From Acinetobacter sp. ANC 4648 (GTDB lineage Bacteria; Pseudomonadota; Gammaproteobacteria; Pseudomonadales; Moraxellaceae), in contig NZ_NEGI01000004.1 in the NCBI RefSeq assembly GCF_002135345.1, positions 278,891 through 342,890 on the forward strand: a DNA stretch of 64,000 bases, in the 5' to 3' direction. Below, piece after piece: positions 47,234 to 55,747 of this stretch. Positions within the stretch are counted from its first letter, which is position 1; each line of letters begins with the position of its first letter. The position numbers and the translations under genes were made by a program. The notes under the pieces were generated by a model that worked only from the letters and a program-made list of their open reading frames with translations, had not been told where the DNA came from and ran no database searches.

Positions 47234-48214
47234 TTAATTGATTAACAATCGTTTAATCGTTTGACTTGGTTTTTCATTAAACAATAATTTATAGTCTCGT
47301 GAAAAATGTCCAAGATGATTAAAGCCATGCTCTATCGCAATTTCTGCAATATTATTTTGAGGATTATGGATTAATTCATTAAAAACATTCTTTAAGCGGA
47401 TCTGTTTTAAATATTGAATCGGTGAAATCTGGAAATGTTTATTAAATAAAAGATTCAACTTGGTCGCAGAACTATGCGAAAAATCGCAGATATCTTGCAA
47501 TCCAATTGGAAGTTTGGAGTTTTGTTGAATAAATTGCAATGCGAACTGTAATTCCCTTGGTAAATTATGACCTGAATTATTTTTGAGCTGTTCACTATAA
47601 TTATGTGGTTGAATAAAGAGTAATTTCTTAATCAATAGACTTTCCATTTCCTGATAAAAATAGTGTAAATGATTTGCACCAGACAAATTAATATCATCTA
47701 AAAAGAAACGAATTTGTTGCCACCATTGTGAAACTTGCACAGTATCTATGTGCATTTTTGGATCAAAAACAATTTCTCGGTTTAAGTCTTGGCCGATTAG
47801 ACCTTTCAGCACATATTCCAATTTTTCTTTAGGAATAGCGATATGTAATTTTTTACAGTCCCCTGCAATATTCAGTTGCAATTCCTCTTGAGGATTAATA
47901 ATGAGTCCAATCTGATTATTGGAAATGATATTACTATCAACTAATTGTAATTCTTGCTCACCAGTCAGCGGCAAACTTAAACTATAACAGCGGAGTGTTT
48001 TCGCATTCACAATACCGACGTCAGTACCGTATTGGATATAGCCGAAGGAAAGTGCATCACTACTGGTTGATAATCGTGCATATTGATGCTGAAAATTAAG
48101 TTTATGCTGACGTGGAACAATCAATTCATGCTTTCCACAAATATTGTTCATCCAATGCTGTGCTTCTGATACAGCAAGCTGTGCTGATATTGATAATCGT
48201 TGTTGACTCTGCAT
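47234..48214 (-). CDS. AraC/XylS-family regulator, probable activator of antAB
   Basis: This 326-residue protein has an N-terminal AraC_binding_2-type sensor half and a C-terminal double helix-turn-helix ending Phe-Asn-His-Leu-Gly-His-Phe-Ser-Arg-Asp-Tyr-Lys. The architecture matches XylS, BenR and AntR, which activate aromatic-acid dioxygenase genes on binding their substrate. It diverges from antA across about 245 bases, so control of antAB with anthranilate as effector is likely (inference). ATG 48214 is chosen because CCAGG lies 9 bases upstream; in-frame ATGs at 48223 and 48235 and a longer frame to 48298 exist. Confidence 0.85.
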   Translation of the reverse strand: MQSQQRLSISAQLAVSEAQHWMNNICGKHELIVPRQHKLNFQHQYARLSTSSDALSFGYIQYGTDVGIVNAKTLRCYSLSLPLTGEQELQLVDSNIISNNQIGLIINPQEELQLNIAGDCKKLHIAIPKEKLEYVLKGLIGQDLNREIVFDPKMHIDTVQVSQWWQQIRFFLDDINLSGANHLHYFYQEMESLLIKKLLFIQPHNYSEQLKNNSGHNLPRELQFALQFIQQNSKLPIGLQDICDFSHSSATKLNLLFNKHFQISPIQYLKQIRLKNVFNELIHNPQNNIAEIAIEHGFNHLGHFSRDYKLLFNEKPSQTIKRLLIN

Positions 48215-48458
48215 GTTTATCATCCTGGCTAACATGGGTTTGACCACATGGTGGCTATATCGCTTCTCTTTTATTTTTATACATTTCAGTCTAACCATAT
48301 TTCAGAAAACAATAAATATCGAAAAGGTATATCAACATACCCTAACTATTGATTCTCATTTTCCAATTGAGTTAAATTTGGATAAAAATCAAAAGAAAAT
48401 GGATAGATACCCAAAAGAAATCCGCTTAACTTAAACAAAAGCTTTAAGGAGAGAAAGG

Positions 48459-49850
48459 ATGCAAAACACTCAAGTCATGGATCGCGATTGGAAAACATTC
48501 GTGAATGAAAATATTGATTTTCGTGAAAATGAAGGTGTCTTTCGTGTAGGCCGCGAAATTTTTACCGCACCAGAACTGTTCGACTTAGAAATGGAATTTA
48601 TTTTCGAAAAAACGTGGATCTATGCCTGCCATGAAAGTGAAATCCCGAAAGTAAATGATTTTATGACGGTGCAAATCGGTCGTTATCCGATGATTATTAG
48701 CCGTGATAAAGAAAATAACTTACACGCACTCTCCAATAGTTGTTCACATCGCGGTACCACATTGACTCGTATGTACAAAGGTAATCAAGCCAACTTTGTC
48801 TGTCCGTTCCATGCTTGGTGTTATAAAAATGACGGTAAGTTATTAAAAGTTAAAGCACCAACGGAATATTGCGAACAGACTTTTGATAAATCTAAGTTAG
48901 GCTTAAAAAAAGGCTTAGTGCAAAGTTATCGTGGCTTTGTTTTTGTAAATCTAGACGTGCAATCACAAACAAGTCTAGAAGACTTTTTAGGCGATACCCG
49001 TAAATTTTTGGACATGATGATTGCTCAATCGCCAACGGGTGAGTTGGAAATGATTGAAGGCCGTTCCAAATATGAGTTTGATGCCAACTGGAAACTCCAA
49101 AATGAAAATGGTTTAGACGGCTACCATGTCAGTACCGTACATTATAATTACGTTGCAACTGTACAGCAGCGTAAAACTATCGAAGCGGAAAAAGGGATTA
49201 CCTCTAAAACACTGGACTATAGTAAATTAGGTGCTGGTGATACACAGACTGACGATGGCTGGTTCAGCTTTAACCACGGTCATGGGGTCTTATTTAGCGA
49301 CATGCCTAATCCTGATGTTCGCCCTGGCTACCAAAATGTCATGCCACGCTTGCTGAATGAATATGGTCAAGAAACCGCTGAATGGATGATGCATCGCCTA
49401 CGTAATTTAAATTTGTATCCAAGCTTATTTTTTATGGATCAAATTAGCTCTCAACTTCGAATTATCCGCCCTGTGGCATGGAACAAAACCGAAATCATTA
49501 GCCAATGCCTTGGGGTAAAAAATGAATCTGACGAAGATCGTGAAAATCGTATTCGTCAATTTGAAGATTTCTTCAATGTTTCGGGTCTAGGTACACCCGA
49601 TGATTTAGTTGAGTTTAAAGAGGCTCAACGGGGATTTGAAGCACGTAATTCTAAATGGAATGATATTTCACGCGGTTATCAGCATTGGAATTATGGTGAA
49701 AGTAAAAACAGTAAAATTTTAGGAATTCAACCAGTTATCACTGGGACTGAAATCACCCATGAAGGTTTATATGTCAATCAGCATAGAACATGGCAAAATC
49801 TGATGTTAAAAGGTCTAGCTCATCGTAAAATCAATCTAGTAGAGGCATAA
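48459..49850 (+). CDS. antA: Anthranilate 1,2-dioxygenase large subunit
   Basis: AntA is the catalytic oxygenase subunit that turns anthranilate to catechol with release of ammonia and CO2. The 463-residue protein has the Rieske motif Cys-Ser-His-Arg-Gly ... Cys-Pro-Phe-His-Ala-Trp (about 87-110) and the mononuclear iron region Gly-Leu-Asp-Gly-Tyr-His-Val-Ser-Thr-Val-His. Text resembles ADP1 AntA closely (Leu-Phe-Asp-Leu-Glu-Met-Glu; Thr-Gly-Thr-Glu-Ile-Thr-His-Glu-Gly-Leu-Tyr-Val-Asn-Gln-His). It is distinct from BenA at 59338 in this window. AAGGAG precedes the ATG; antB follows after 3 bases. Confidence 0.9.
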   Translation: MQNTQVMDRDWKTFVNENIDFRENEGVFRVGREIFTAPELFDLEMEFIFEKTWIYACHESEIPKVNDFMTVQIGRYPMIISRDKENNLHALSNSCSHRGTTLTRMYKGNQANFVCPFHAWCYKNDGKLLKVKAPTEYCEQTFDKSKLGLKKGLVQSYRGFVFVNLDVQSQTSLEDFLGDTRKFLDMMIAQSPTGELEMIEGRSKYEFDANWKLQNENGLDGYHVSTVHYNYVATVQQRKTIEAEKGITSKTLDYSKLGAGDTQTDDGWFSFNHGHGVLFSDMPNPDVRPGYQNVMPRLLNEYGQETAEWMMHRLRNLNLYPSLFFMDQISSQLRIIRPVAWNKTEIISQCLGVKNESDEDRENRIRQFEDFFNVSGLGTPDDLVEFKEAQRGFEARNSKWNDISRGYQHWNYGESKNSKILGIQPVITGTEITHEGLYVNQHRTWQNLMLKGLAHRKINLVEA

Positions 49851-49853
49851 ATC

Positions 49854-50351
49854 ATGGTAAACAATGCTGAATTACAGTATCAGATTGAACAATTTCTCTA
49901 TCGCAATGCCAGCCACTGTGATCATAAAAACTGGAAAGACTATCTGAATGACTTTTGCGAAGAGATGACTTTTCATGTGCCACAATGGAAGTCTGAATTT
50001 GAATATACCACTAATCCTAAACGCGAAATGTCACTCATTTACTATGCCAACCGTGGCGGTTTAGAAGATCGTATTTTCCGGGTAGAAACTGAAAAATCAT
50101 CATCGGCGTATCCATTACCCCGAACCCTACACCAGCTGAGTAATATTCGCATTGTCAAAATTGAAAATGATGAAGTTTATATTGAAGCGGGTTGGGATAC
50201 CTCATATGTCCGTATGGAGGTTGTCAGACGCTTTTTCGGACTCGTAAATTATCGTATTAAAAAACAAGACGAAATATTTAAAATCACGTATAAACAAGTG
50301 ATTCTGATGAATGATAAAATTAATGCAGTTTTAGATTTCTATCATATCTAA
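49854..50351 (+). CDS. antB: Anthranilate 1,2-dioxygenase small subunit
   Basis: This 165-residue beta subunit of the ring-hydroxylating dioxygenase has the family features Glu-Gln-Phe-Leu-Tyr near the start, Ile-Tyr-Tyr-Ala-Asn-Arg, Glu-Asp-Arg-Ile-Phe-Arg-Val-Glu-Thr-Glu-Lys-Ser and the C-terminal Val-Leu-Asp-Phe-Tyr-His-Ile (compare BenB Val-Ile-Asp-Ile-Tyr-His-Leu). It supports the hexamer with AntA. In ADP1 an antC reductase gene follows; here a terminator hairpin and a transporter gene come next. Confidence 0.9.
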   Translation: MVNNAELQYQIEQFLYRNASHCDHKNWKDYLNDFCEEMTFHVPQWKSEFEYTTNPKREMSLIYYANRGGLEDRIFRVETEKSSSAYPLPRTLHQLSNIRIVKIENDEVYIEAGWDTSYVRMEVVRRFFGLVNYRIKKQDEIFKITYKQVILMNDKINAVLDFYHI

Positions 50352-50385
50352 AAATTGCGCATAAATACCGTAAGGTAAGCAGTTA

Positions 50386-50433
50386 GTGTGAGATCGAGTT
50401 TCTGCATGTCCAACTTCGATCTCACACTTTTTT
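50386..50433 (+). terminator. Terminator between antB and the MFS gene
   Basis: GTGTGAGATCGAGTT pairs with AACTTCGATCTCACAC (one bulge) and is followed by T6. It separates antAB from the transporter gene, or attenuates it. Confidence 0.85.
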
Positions 50434-50490
50434 ATATCTTGGATAAGTTGTAATTACTCAATAAGAATAGCGATGTTCCAGGAGGGAACT

Positions 50491-51873
50491 ATGCGTGAAA
50501 TCAATGTAAATCAAATGATTAATGAGTCTAAACTCACCCCATTCCATTGGCGAGTCATTATTCTCAGTACACTTATTATTATTTTTGATGGCTATGATCT
50601 TGTTATTTATGGTGTTTCCCTACCCTTACTCATGAAAGAATGGGCTATTGATCCAGTAACAGCTGGCTTTATTGGTAGTGTTGCCTTATTTGGAATGATG
50701 TTTGGGGCACTCATTTTCGGGACTATTTCTGACAAGCTTGAACACCTGGGTGTTAGCCGAAAACGCGTCATTGCAACCTGTATTATTTTATTTAGTCTAT
50801 GTACTGTCCTCTGTGGCTTTGCATCCACACCGACTGAATTCTCAATTTATCGCTTTATTGCAGGGGTTGGGATTGGTGGTGTAATGCCAAATGTCATCGC
50901 ATTAGTCAGTGAATATGCACCGAAAAAATACAAAAGTTTTTTTGTAACATTGATGTTTAGTGGCTATGCGATTGGTGGTATGGCAGCAGCATTTTTAGGT
51001 TCAATTTTAGTTCCAATGTATGGTTGGAAAATTATGTTCCTGATTGCGGGTATTCCATTAATCTTAATCTTACCATTAATGAAAGTGCTCCCTGAATCCA
51101 TCGATTATTTGGTCCGTCGCAAACAAAACCAGAAAGTTCAAAGCTTTTTGGGGCAAATGGTGCCTGAATATAAATATCAAAGTACTGATGTTTTTGTCTT
51201 AGATTCAAGTAATCAAAATGCAGAAAATGCTCCAATTAAAATGATTTTTGCAGATGGTCGCGCATTTAGTACCGTTATGTTCTGGTGTTCTATTTTCATG
51301 ACCTTAATTATGGTCTATGCGCTAGGAAACTGGTTACCCAAGCTGATGATTGAAGCGGGATATAACCTTTCAAAAAGTTTAATTTTCCTCTTCTCTTTGA
51401 ATGTGGGTGGAATGGTGGGTTCAATTTTAGGTGGTTACTTAGCTGATCGTTACAACTTAAAATACGTACTGATGGTGATGTTACTAATTGGCGCTGTGTC
51501 ATTGGCCTTATTATCATTCAAATTCGATAGTACAGTTTTATATTTCCTCATCGCATGTGCAGGTGCGGCATCTATTGGTTCACAAATTATGCTACTGGCC
51601 TATATGGCGAAATTTTATCCAGCCAATATTCGTACTACAGGTATCGGTTGGGGCTTAGGCATGGGCCGTATCGGTGCAATTTTAGGGCCAATCTTAACGG
51701 GTTGGTTACTTGCGCTTCAACTACCTTATGTCTACAACTTCTTGGCATTAAGCATTCCTGCCGTGTTAGGTATGATTACCGTGTTCCTTATTCGGGATAA
51801 ACTCATTCATGCAGATGCATCTACAGTATCTGAAAACACAGCAACGCCTCAAATGAGGCAAGCGATAGACTAA
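50491..51873 (+). CDS. Aromatic acid:H+ symporter-type MFS transporter (probable anthranilate uptake)
   Basis: This 460-residue protein has 12 expected helices and resembles the BenK of this window along most of its length (Ile-Ile-Ile-Phe-Asp-Gly-Tyr-Asp-Leu-Val-Ile-Tyr-Gly-Val in helix 1, the AAHS signature). ATG 50491 follows a strong GGAGGG. The loop between helices 2 and 3, usually Asp-Lys-Ile-Gly-Arg-Lys-Lys, is longer here (Ser-Asp-Lys-Leu-Glu-His-Leu-Gly-Val-Ser-Arg-Lys-Arg), an odd insertion. Its place after antAB suggests anthranilate or a related acid as substrate (inference). Confidence 0.84.
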   Translation: MREINVNQMINESKLTPFHWRVIILSTLIIIFDGYDLVIYGVSLPLLMKEWAIDPVTAGFIGSVALFGMMFGALIFGTISDKLEHLGVSRKRVIATCIILFSLCTVLCGFASTPTEFSIYRFIAGVGIGGVMPNVIALVSEYAPKKYKSFFVTLMFSGYAIGGMAAAFLGSILVPMYGWKIMFLIAGIPLILILPLMKVLPESIDYLVRRKQNQKVQSFLGQMVPEYKYQSTDVFVLDSSNQNAENAPIKMIFADGRAFSTVMFWCSIFMTLIMVYALGNWLPKLMIEAGYNLSKSLIFLFSLNVGGMVGSILGGYLADRYNLKYVLMVMLLIGAVSLALLSFKFDSTVLYFLIACAGAASIGSQIMLLAYMAKFYPANIRTTGIGWGLGMGRIGAILGPILTGWLLALQLPYVYNFLALSIPAVLGMITVFLIRDKLIHADASTVSENTATPQMRQAID

Positions 51874-51908
51874 AAAAAGACCAGAATTAATATTCTGGTC
51901 TTTTTTTT
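51872..51908. terminator. Strong intrinsic terminator of the MFS gene
   Basis: AAAAAAAGACCAGAAT pairs with ATTCTGGTCTTTTTTT; the stem starts at the stop codon. Confidence 0.9.
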
Positions 51909-52407
51909 ACTTAAATTTTAGAAATATTTTTATATTTATTCAGATTTATCCATCTTTTATAATTAAAGAAGAGCAGTTTTTAAATTTCATTTCTTAATCC
52001 AATATCGAGTTATCACTCCATATAATGATACTCAATGATAAGTAGATAACACTGATCTACACTGCGTTGATTTAACTCTTTAGCTTCAATAAAATTCAGT
52101 TTATCTTTATATAGCACTCTTTGATGAAATGAACATGATGTATCGGTGAAATGCTGAAGTTAATGCTTAAATCAAACAAATACTCCAAAAAAAAATCGTT
52201 AAATACCACCGAACGATTCAAAGACTTAAATAATTAGCACTATAAGTAATTCAAGATATTTCCTATCTAGGTACTGAACGTTTTAATAGTCAGAGCTACT
52301 TTTGAGAGTTGTATTTGATCAAATTGATTTAGCGACTCAATAGTATTCTTATCTAGAAAACATAAAGCCATTTTCCGAATTCTAACTACTTTCTTCTTAT
52401 ACAAAAA
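51909..52407. other. Gene-free AT-rich stretch between two convergent transport genes
   Basis: About 500 bases without a supported gene, RNA or repeat. It may be the remnant of a lost gene, but I can read no protein-like segment in it. Confidence 0.4.
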
Positions 52408-52440
52408 ATAAAAGCCCTTATGCATAATAAGGGCTTTTAT
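52408..52440 (-). terminator. Probable terminator downstream of the porin gene
   Basis: ATAAAAGCCCTTAT and ATAAGGGCTTTTAT form a perfect 14-bp stem (loop GCATA); on the minus strand a T-run follows. It is 135 bases past the porin stop. Confidence 0.8.
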
Positions 52441-52574
52441 AATACCGATGATTCTATCTCAATATTTTACATGTGAGGCAGAGGATCCTTTCTTACGATC
52501 CTGCTTTAGAGGATAATCTGCTTCATCTGAAACCTAAATCAGCACATATCTAATTTAGGCTTAAATAATTTGAC

Positions 52575-53870
52575 TTAGAAATTATAAATCGCAACTGCAC
52601 TTACACGATTATCTTCACCAGTTTTACTACCGTTTGGCGCAGCGACAAAAGTTTCACGCTCACCATAAACATACTCTAAGCCTAAGCTAATAGGTTTCGT
52701 TGGGCTATAAAATAAATTACCCCACGCTTGCCATAAATTTTTATTCGCTTTGTCTTTAAGAGTATCAATATATCTTTGGTTATCATCGGCTTTCATATAA
52801 CCATAGCCCAATGTTCCACGCCATTGTGTATTAAACTGTTGCGTGATTCCGACCGTAATTGAGTCAAACTTATTGGTTCCAACAATATTTTTATTCGCAT
52901 CAACAGCAAAACCTGGATTCGTCCATGCCACAAAACTGGAATCCCCTTTTACATGATAATAATCTGCTTTTAGAGTCGTTTTTGGTGTCAAATCATATTT
53001 TGCACCTAAACCTACCCCCCATGCAGTTTCTTTATCTTCCGTGGTTTTCTTTTCATTCACCATCGTACGTAAACTGAATGTACCAGCATCTGCAAATTTA
53101 TGATTTAAACGTGCAGATAAAGCAGGTAAACGCATATTAGAACTGGCATCTTTCGGATCTTCCAAGGCCATCACTAAATTAGTCTTTGCATTAAATTTAG
53201 TGGTATAACGAACCTGAGGATTTCGCTTCACCGAACCACCGACATACCCTAACGCATCAATGGTTTCAGGCATATAATCTGGTACTGCAAAGTTTGACCA
53301 AGTTTGACCAATGAGCCAATCACCATAGGTTAAGTATGCATGACGGATTCTTAAAGCATCATTAGCACCTAAAAAATCAACTTCTAGTTTTCCAGCAACA
53401 TCGCCCGCTTGTGTTGCTGTTTTAAAATCTAAACCTAAACGTGTTGCGGCCAATGTACTTTTTAAGCGATCGTTGCTGTCTTTACTACCACCTAAAGGTA
53501 CGGTATTAATTTGATTATATAAACGAGCATCACTACCGCCTTTCGCTTGATAAGATGCATCTGCACGAACATTACCGTATATGGATAATTCAGCTCCACC
53601 TTTAGTGAACGCTAAGCCCTTTTTCTCGCTATCTGACTGGCGTTCTTGTGCAACGATCTGGGTCTGAACTTGAGTTTGAGCGACTTGTAACTCAACAGTT
53701 TGTTTTTGCTGTTGTTGGTTATATTGTTCTAATAGGCTTTTTAGTTCCTGCACTTCCTGACGTAATTGTGCTACTTCATTACTCGATTGTGCTTGTGCAA
53801 GGCTTGCCATCGATAAACCAACAGCAATGACTAAAGTTTTCACTTTTAAAGTTGTAATTTGAGTATTCAT
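52575..53870 (-). CDS. benP: DcaP-like outer-membrane porin (BenP-type)
   Basis: This 431-residue protein has a signal peptide ending near Leu-Ala-Gln-Ala (about 28). A periplasmic coiled coil follows (about 30-78, Gln/Glu/Leu-rich, Val-Ala-Gln-Leu-Arg-Gln-Glu-Val), as in the DcaP family. A beta-barrel with a terminal Phe completes it. DcaP-type porins form trimers taking up organic acids. It starts 93 bases after benK on the same strand; ADP1 has a benPK pair controlled by BenM, with the opposite gene order. The symbol benP is inferred by this context. Confidence 0.82.
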   Translation of the reverse strand: MNTQITTLKVKTLVIAVGLSMASLAQAQSSNEVAQLRQEVQELKSLLEQYNQQQQKQTVELQVAQTQVQTQIVAQERQSDSEKKGLAFTKGGAELSIYGNVRADASYQAKGGSDARLYNQINTVPLGGSKDSNDRLKSTLAATRLGLDFKTATQAGDVAGKLEVDFLGANDALRIRHAYLTYGDWLIGQTWSNFAVPDYMPETIDALGYVGGSVKRNPQVRYTTKFNAKTNLVMALEDPKDASSNMRLPALSARLNHKFADAGTFSLRTMVNEKKTTEDKETAWGVGLGAKYDLTPKTTLKADYYHVKGDSSFVAWTNPGFAVDANKNIVGTNKFDSITVGITQQFNTQWRGTLGYGYMKADDNQRYIDTLKDKANKNLWQAWGNLFYSPTKPISLGLEYVYGERETFVAAPNGSKTGEDNRVSAVAIYNF

Positions 53871-53963
53871 CCTGACCTCAATTAAGTTATATCAAATTGT
53901 CCATTTGCATGATTTTTTAATAATACAAAGTGGCTTGACCTCACGACCAAACCACCATTTAAA

Positions 53964-55343
53964 TTAATTTGTTAAATTATTGAGCATATTGTTTTTTTCA
54001 GCTTGAGTCTGCTCTTTAACTGCATTCACACCATCAACAGATGCCTTAAGGCTGACCATGTAAATTGCAAATGCTGCAATAATTCCAGGAATTGCAATCA
54101 CGAGGAAGTTCATTTGATGCGGTAAATGGAAAGTCAATAATGCCCCAGTTAATACTGGGCCAACAATTGCTCCGATACGACCAATTCCAGATGCCCACCC
54201 CATACCAGTAGAACGTACCGCCGTTGGATAGAACTGTGCAACAAAGGTATATAGCAAAATTTGTGAACCAATCGTTGCTGCACCAGCAATCGCAATTAAC
54301 GTATAAAGTACGACTTGCGGGCTATTAAATCCAAGTAGAATTAAAGCAATCGCACCTACAGCAAACATAGTCGTTAACACGGGTTTCAAATGGAAACGAT
54401 CAGATAGAACACCACCACCAATTGCGCCCACCATACCACCAATGTTCAGTGCAAATAAGAACAACATACTTGCACCTAATGAATAACCAGCTTGGATCAT
54501 CAATTTTGGTAACCAGCTACCCAATGCATAAACCATCAACAAACACATAAAGAAGGCCACCCAAAACATCATGGTACTTAAAGTACGGCCTTGTTGAAAT
54601 AGCGCACGTAATGGTGCTTCATCACCAACAGTCACTTCATTCAATATAAATGTAGTTTGTGAATCAATTTTTTGCTCAGGCGCAATTTTTTGTACAATTT
54701 TACGAACTTGTTCAGTTTCACCCTTTTTGGTTAAAAACATTAACGATTCAGGTAAAAATTTCCAAATCAAAGGCAGTGCAATAAATGGAATACATGCAAT
54801 GTAGAACATGATTTTCCAGCCATGATCAACAACTAACCACGCACCTAAGAGTGCCGAAGTCATACCACCAATTGCATAACCACTAAACATCAATGCCACT
54901 AAAGTGCTGCGAATACGTTTTGGTGCATATTCAGTCATAAGTGCAACCACGTTTGGCATCACCCCACCGATACCTAAACCAGCTAAAAAGCGCAAAATAC
55001 CAAACTCTACTGGTGTTGTTGCAAATCCACCGCAGAATGTAAAACCACTAAAAATGGCCACACAAATCATAATGGTTTTTTTACGGCCAATTTTATCGGA
55101 TAAAGTACCGAAACTCATCGCGCCGAACATCATACCGAACAGCGCGGTACTTGCCAGTAAACCGGCTTGAACTGCCGATAATCCCCACTCTTGCATTAAA
55201 AGGGGTAAAGCCACACCATAAATAACAAGATCATAACCATCAAAAATAATAATTAACAAACACCAAATTAAAACTCCCCAATGGAAAGTCTTGAATTTGG
55301 CATTGTCTACCACTGTATTAATATTGAGTTTATTGCTGTCCAT
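53964..55343 (-). CDS. benK: Benzoate MFS transporter
   Basis: BenK is the proton-coupled benzoate importer of the aromatic acid:H+ symporter group. The 459-residue protein starts Met-Asp-Ser-Asn-Lys-Leu-Asn-Ile-Asn-Thr like the ADP1 protein, has the signature Phe-Asp-Gly-Tyr-Asp-Leu-Val-Ile-Tyr-Gly in helix 1 and the loop Ser-Asp-Lys-Ile-Gly-Arg-Lys-Lys between helices 2 and 3. ATG 55343 with AGGAGG 9 bases upstream is chosen; the frame extends further to 55409. A BenM-like site lies upstream at 55437-55451. It leads into the porin gene. Confidence 0.91.
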   Translation of the reverse strand: MDSNKLNINTVVDNAKFKTFHWGVLIWCLLIIIFDGYDLVIYGVALPLLMQEWGLSAVQAGLLASTALFGMMFGAMSFGTLSDKIGRKKTIMICVAIFSGFTFCGGFATTPVEFGILRFLAGLGIGGVMPNVVALMTEYAPKRIRSTLVALMFSGYAIGGMTSALLGAWLVVDHGWKIMFYIACIPFIALPLIWKFLPESLMFLTKKGETEQVRKIVQKIAPEQKIDSQTTFILNEVTVGDEAPLRALFQQGRTLSTMMFWVAFFMCLLMVYALGSWLPKLMIQAGYSLGASMLFLFALNIGGMVGAIGGGVLSDRFHLKPVLTTMFAVGAIALILLGFNSPQVVLYTLIAIAGAATIGSQILLYTFVAQFYPTAVRSTGMGWASGIGRIGAIVGPVLTGALLTFHLPHQMNFLVIAIPGIIAAFAIYMVSLKASVDGVNAVKEQTQAEKNNMLNNLTN

Positions 55344-55747
55344 GCTAAAGCCTCCTGCTTCTGAAGCATTCCTAAAATATGCAGCCACAATGCAGCATTG
55401 ACTTAGCAATGTCCAAAACCGATTACATCTATATTTATACCTATAAGGTTTTTTAGTTTTTTTAAGTGAGGTTGCAGAAAAAAGTAATTAAAACATGACT
55501 TTTCACGTATTTTAAGAATTATAGTTATACCCTAATCGACTCAATCGAATCATTAAAAATAGGTGATCAACATGTAAAAATAAGGCGATTTAAATCGTAT
55601 CTCTGCTTTAAATATTATGACCAAGTTGAAATGATCATTTTCACTGACACACCTCAACCCTTAAAATTAAATGAATATTATAATAATGAATAATCTGACA
55701 CACGATCCAACCATAGACTTAAGTCTAAATTCAACCAAGCATTTAGC
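55344..55747. other. Upstream region of benK with operator
   Basis: About 400 bases between benK and benM (both on the minus strand). It holds a BenM-like site (55437-55451) and a near-palindrome TGAAATGATCATTTTCA near 55627-55643; nothing else is supported. Confidence 0.5.
55437..55451. promoter_or_regulatory. BenM/CatM-like binding site upstream of benK
   Basis: ATAC-CTATAAG-GTTT matches the known ATAC-N7-GTAT consensus at 7 of 8 fixed positions; the ATAC half is perfect and the other half has one mismatch. It lies about 94 bases before the benK ATG. Confidence 0.55.

Noticed and set aside
48459-50351. A second benzoate dioxygenase (benAB duplicate)
   Set aside because: The large subunit reads much closer to ADP1 AntA, including the Thr-His-Glu-Gly-Leu-Tyr-Val-Asn-Gln-His end and the mononuclear-iron region wording, than to BenA in this window; anthranilate is the better call, though substrate is not proven.
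55627-55643. Near-palindrome TGAAATGATCATTTTCA as an operator
   Set aside because: It has a one-base asymmetry, matches no known consensus here and is nearly 300 bases from the benK start.
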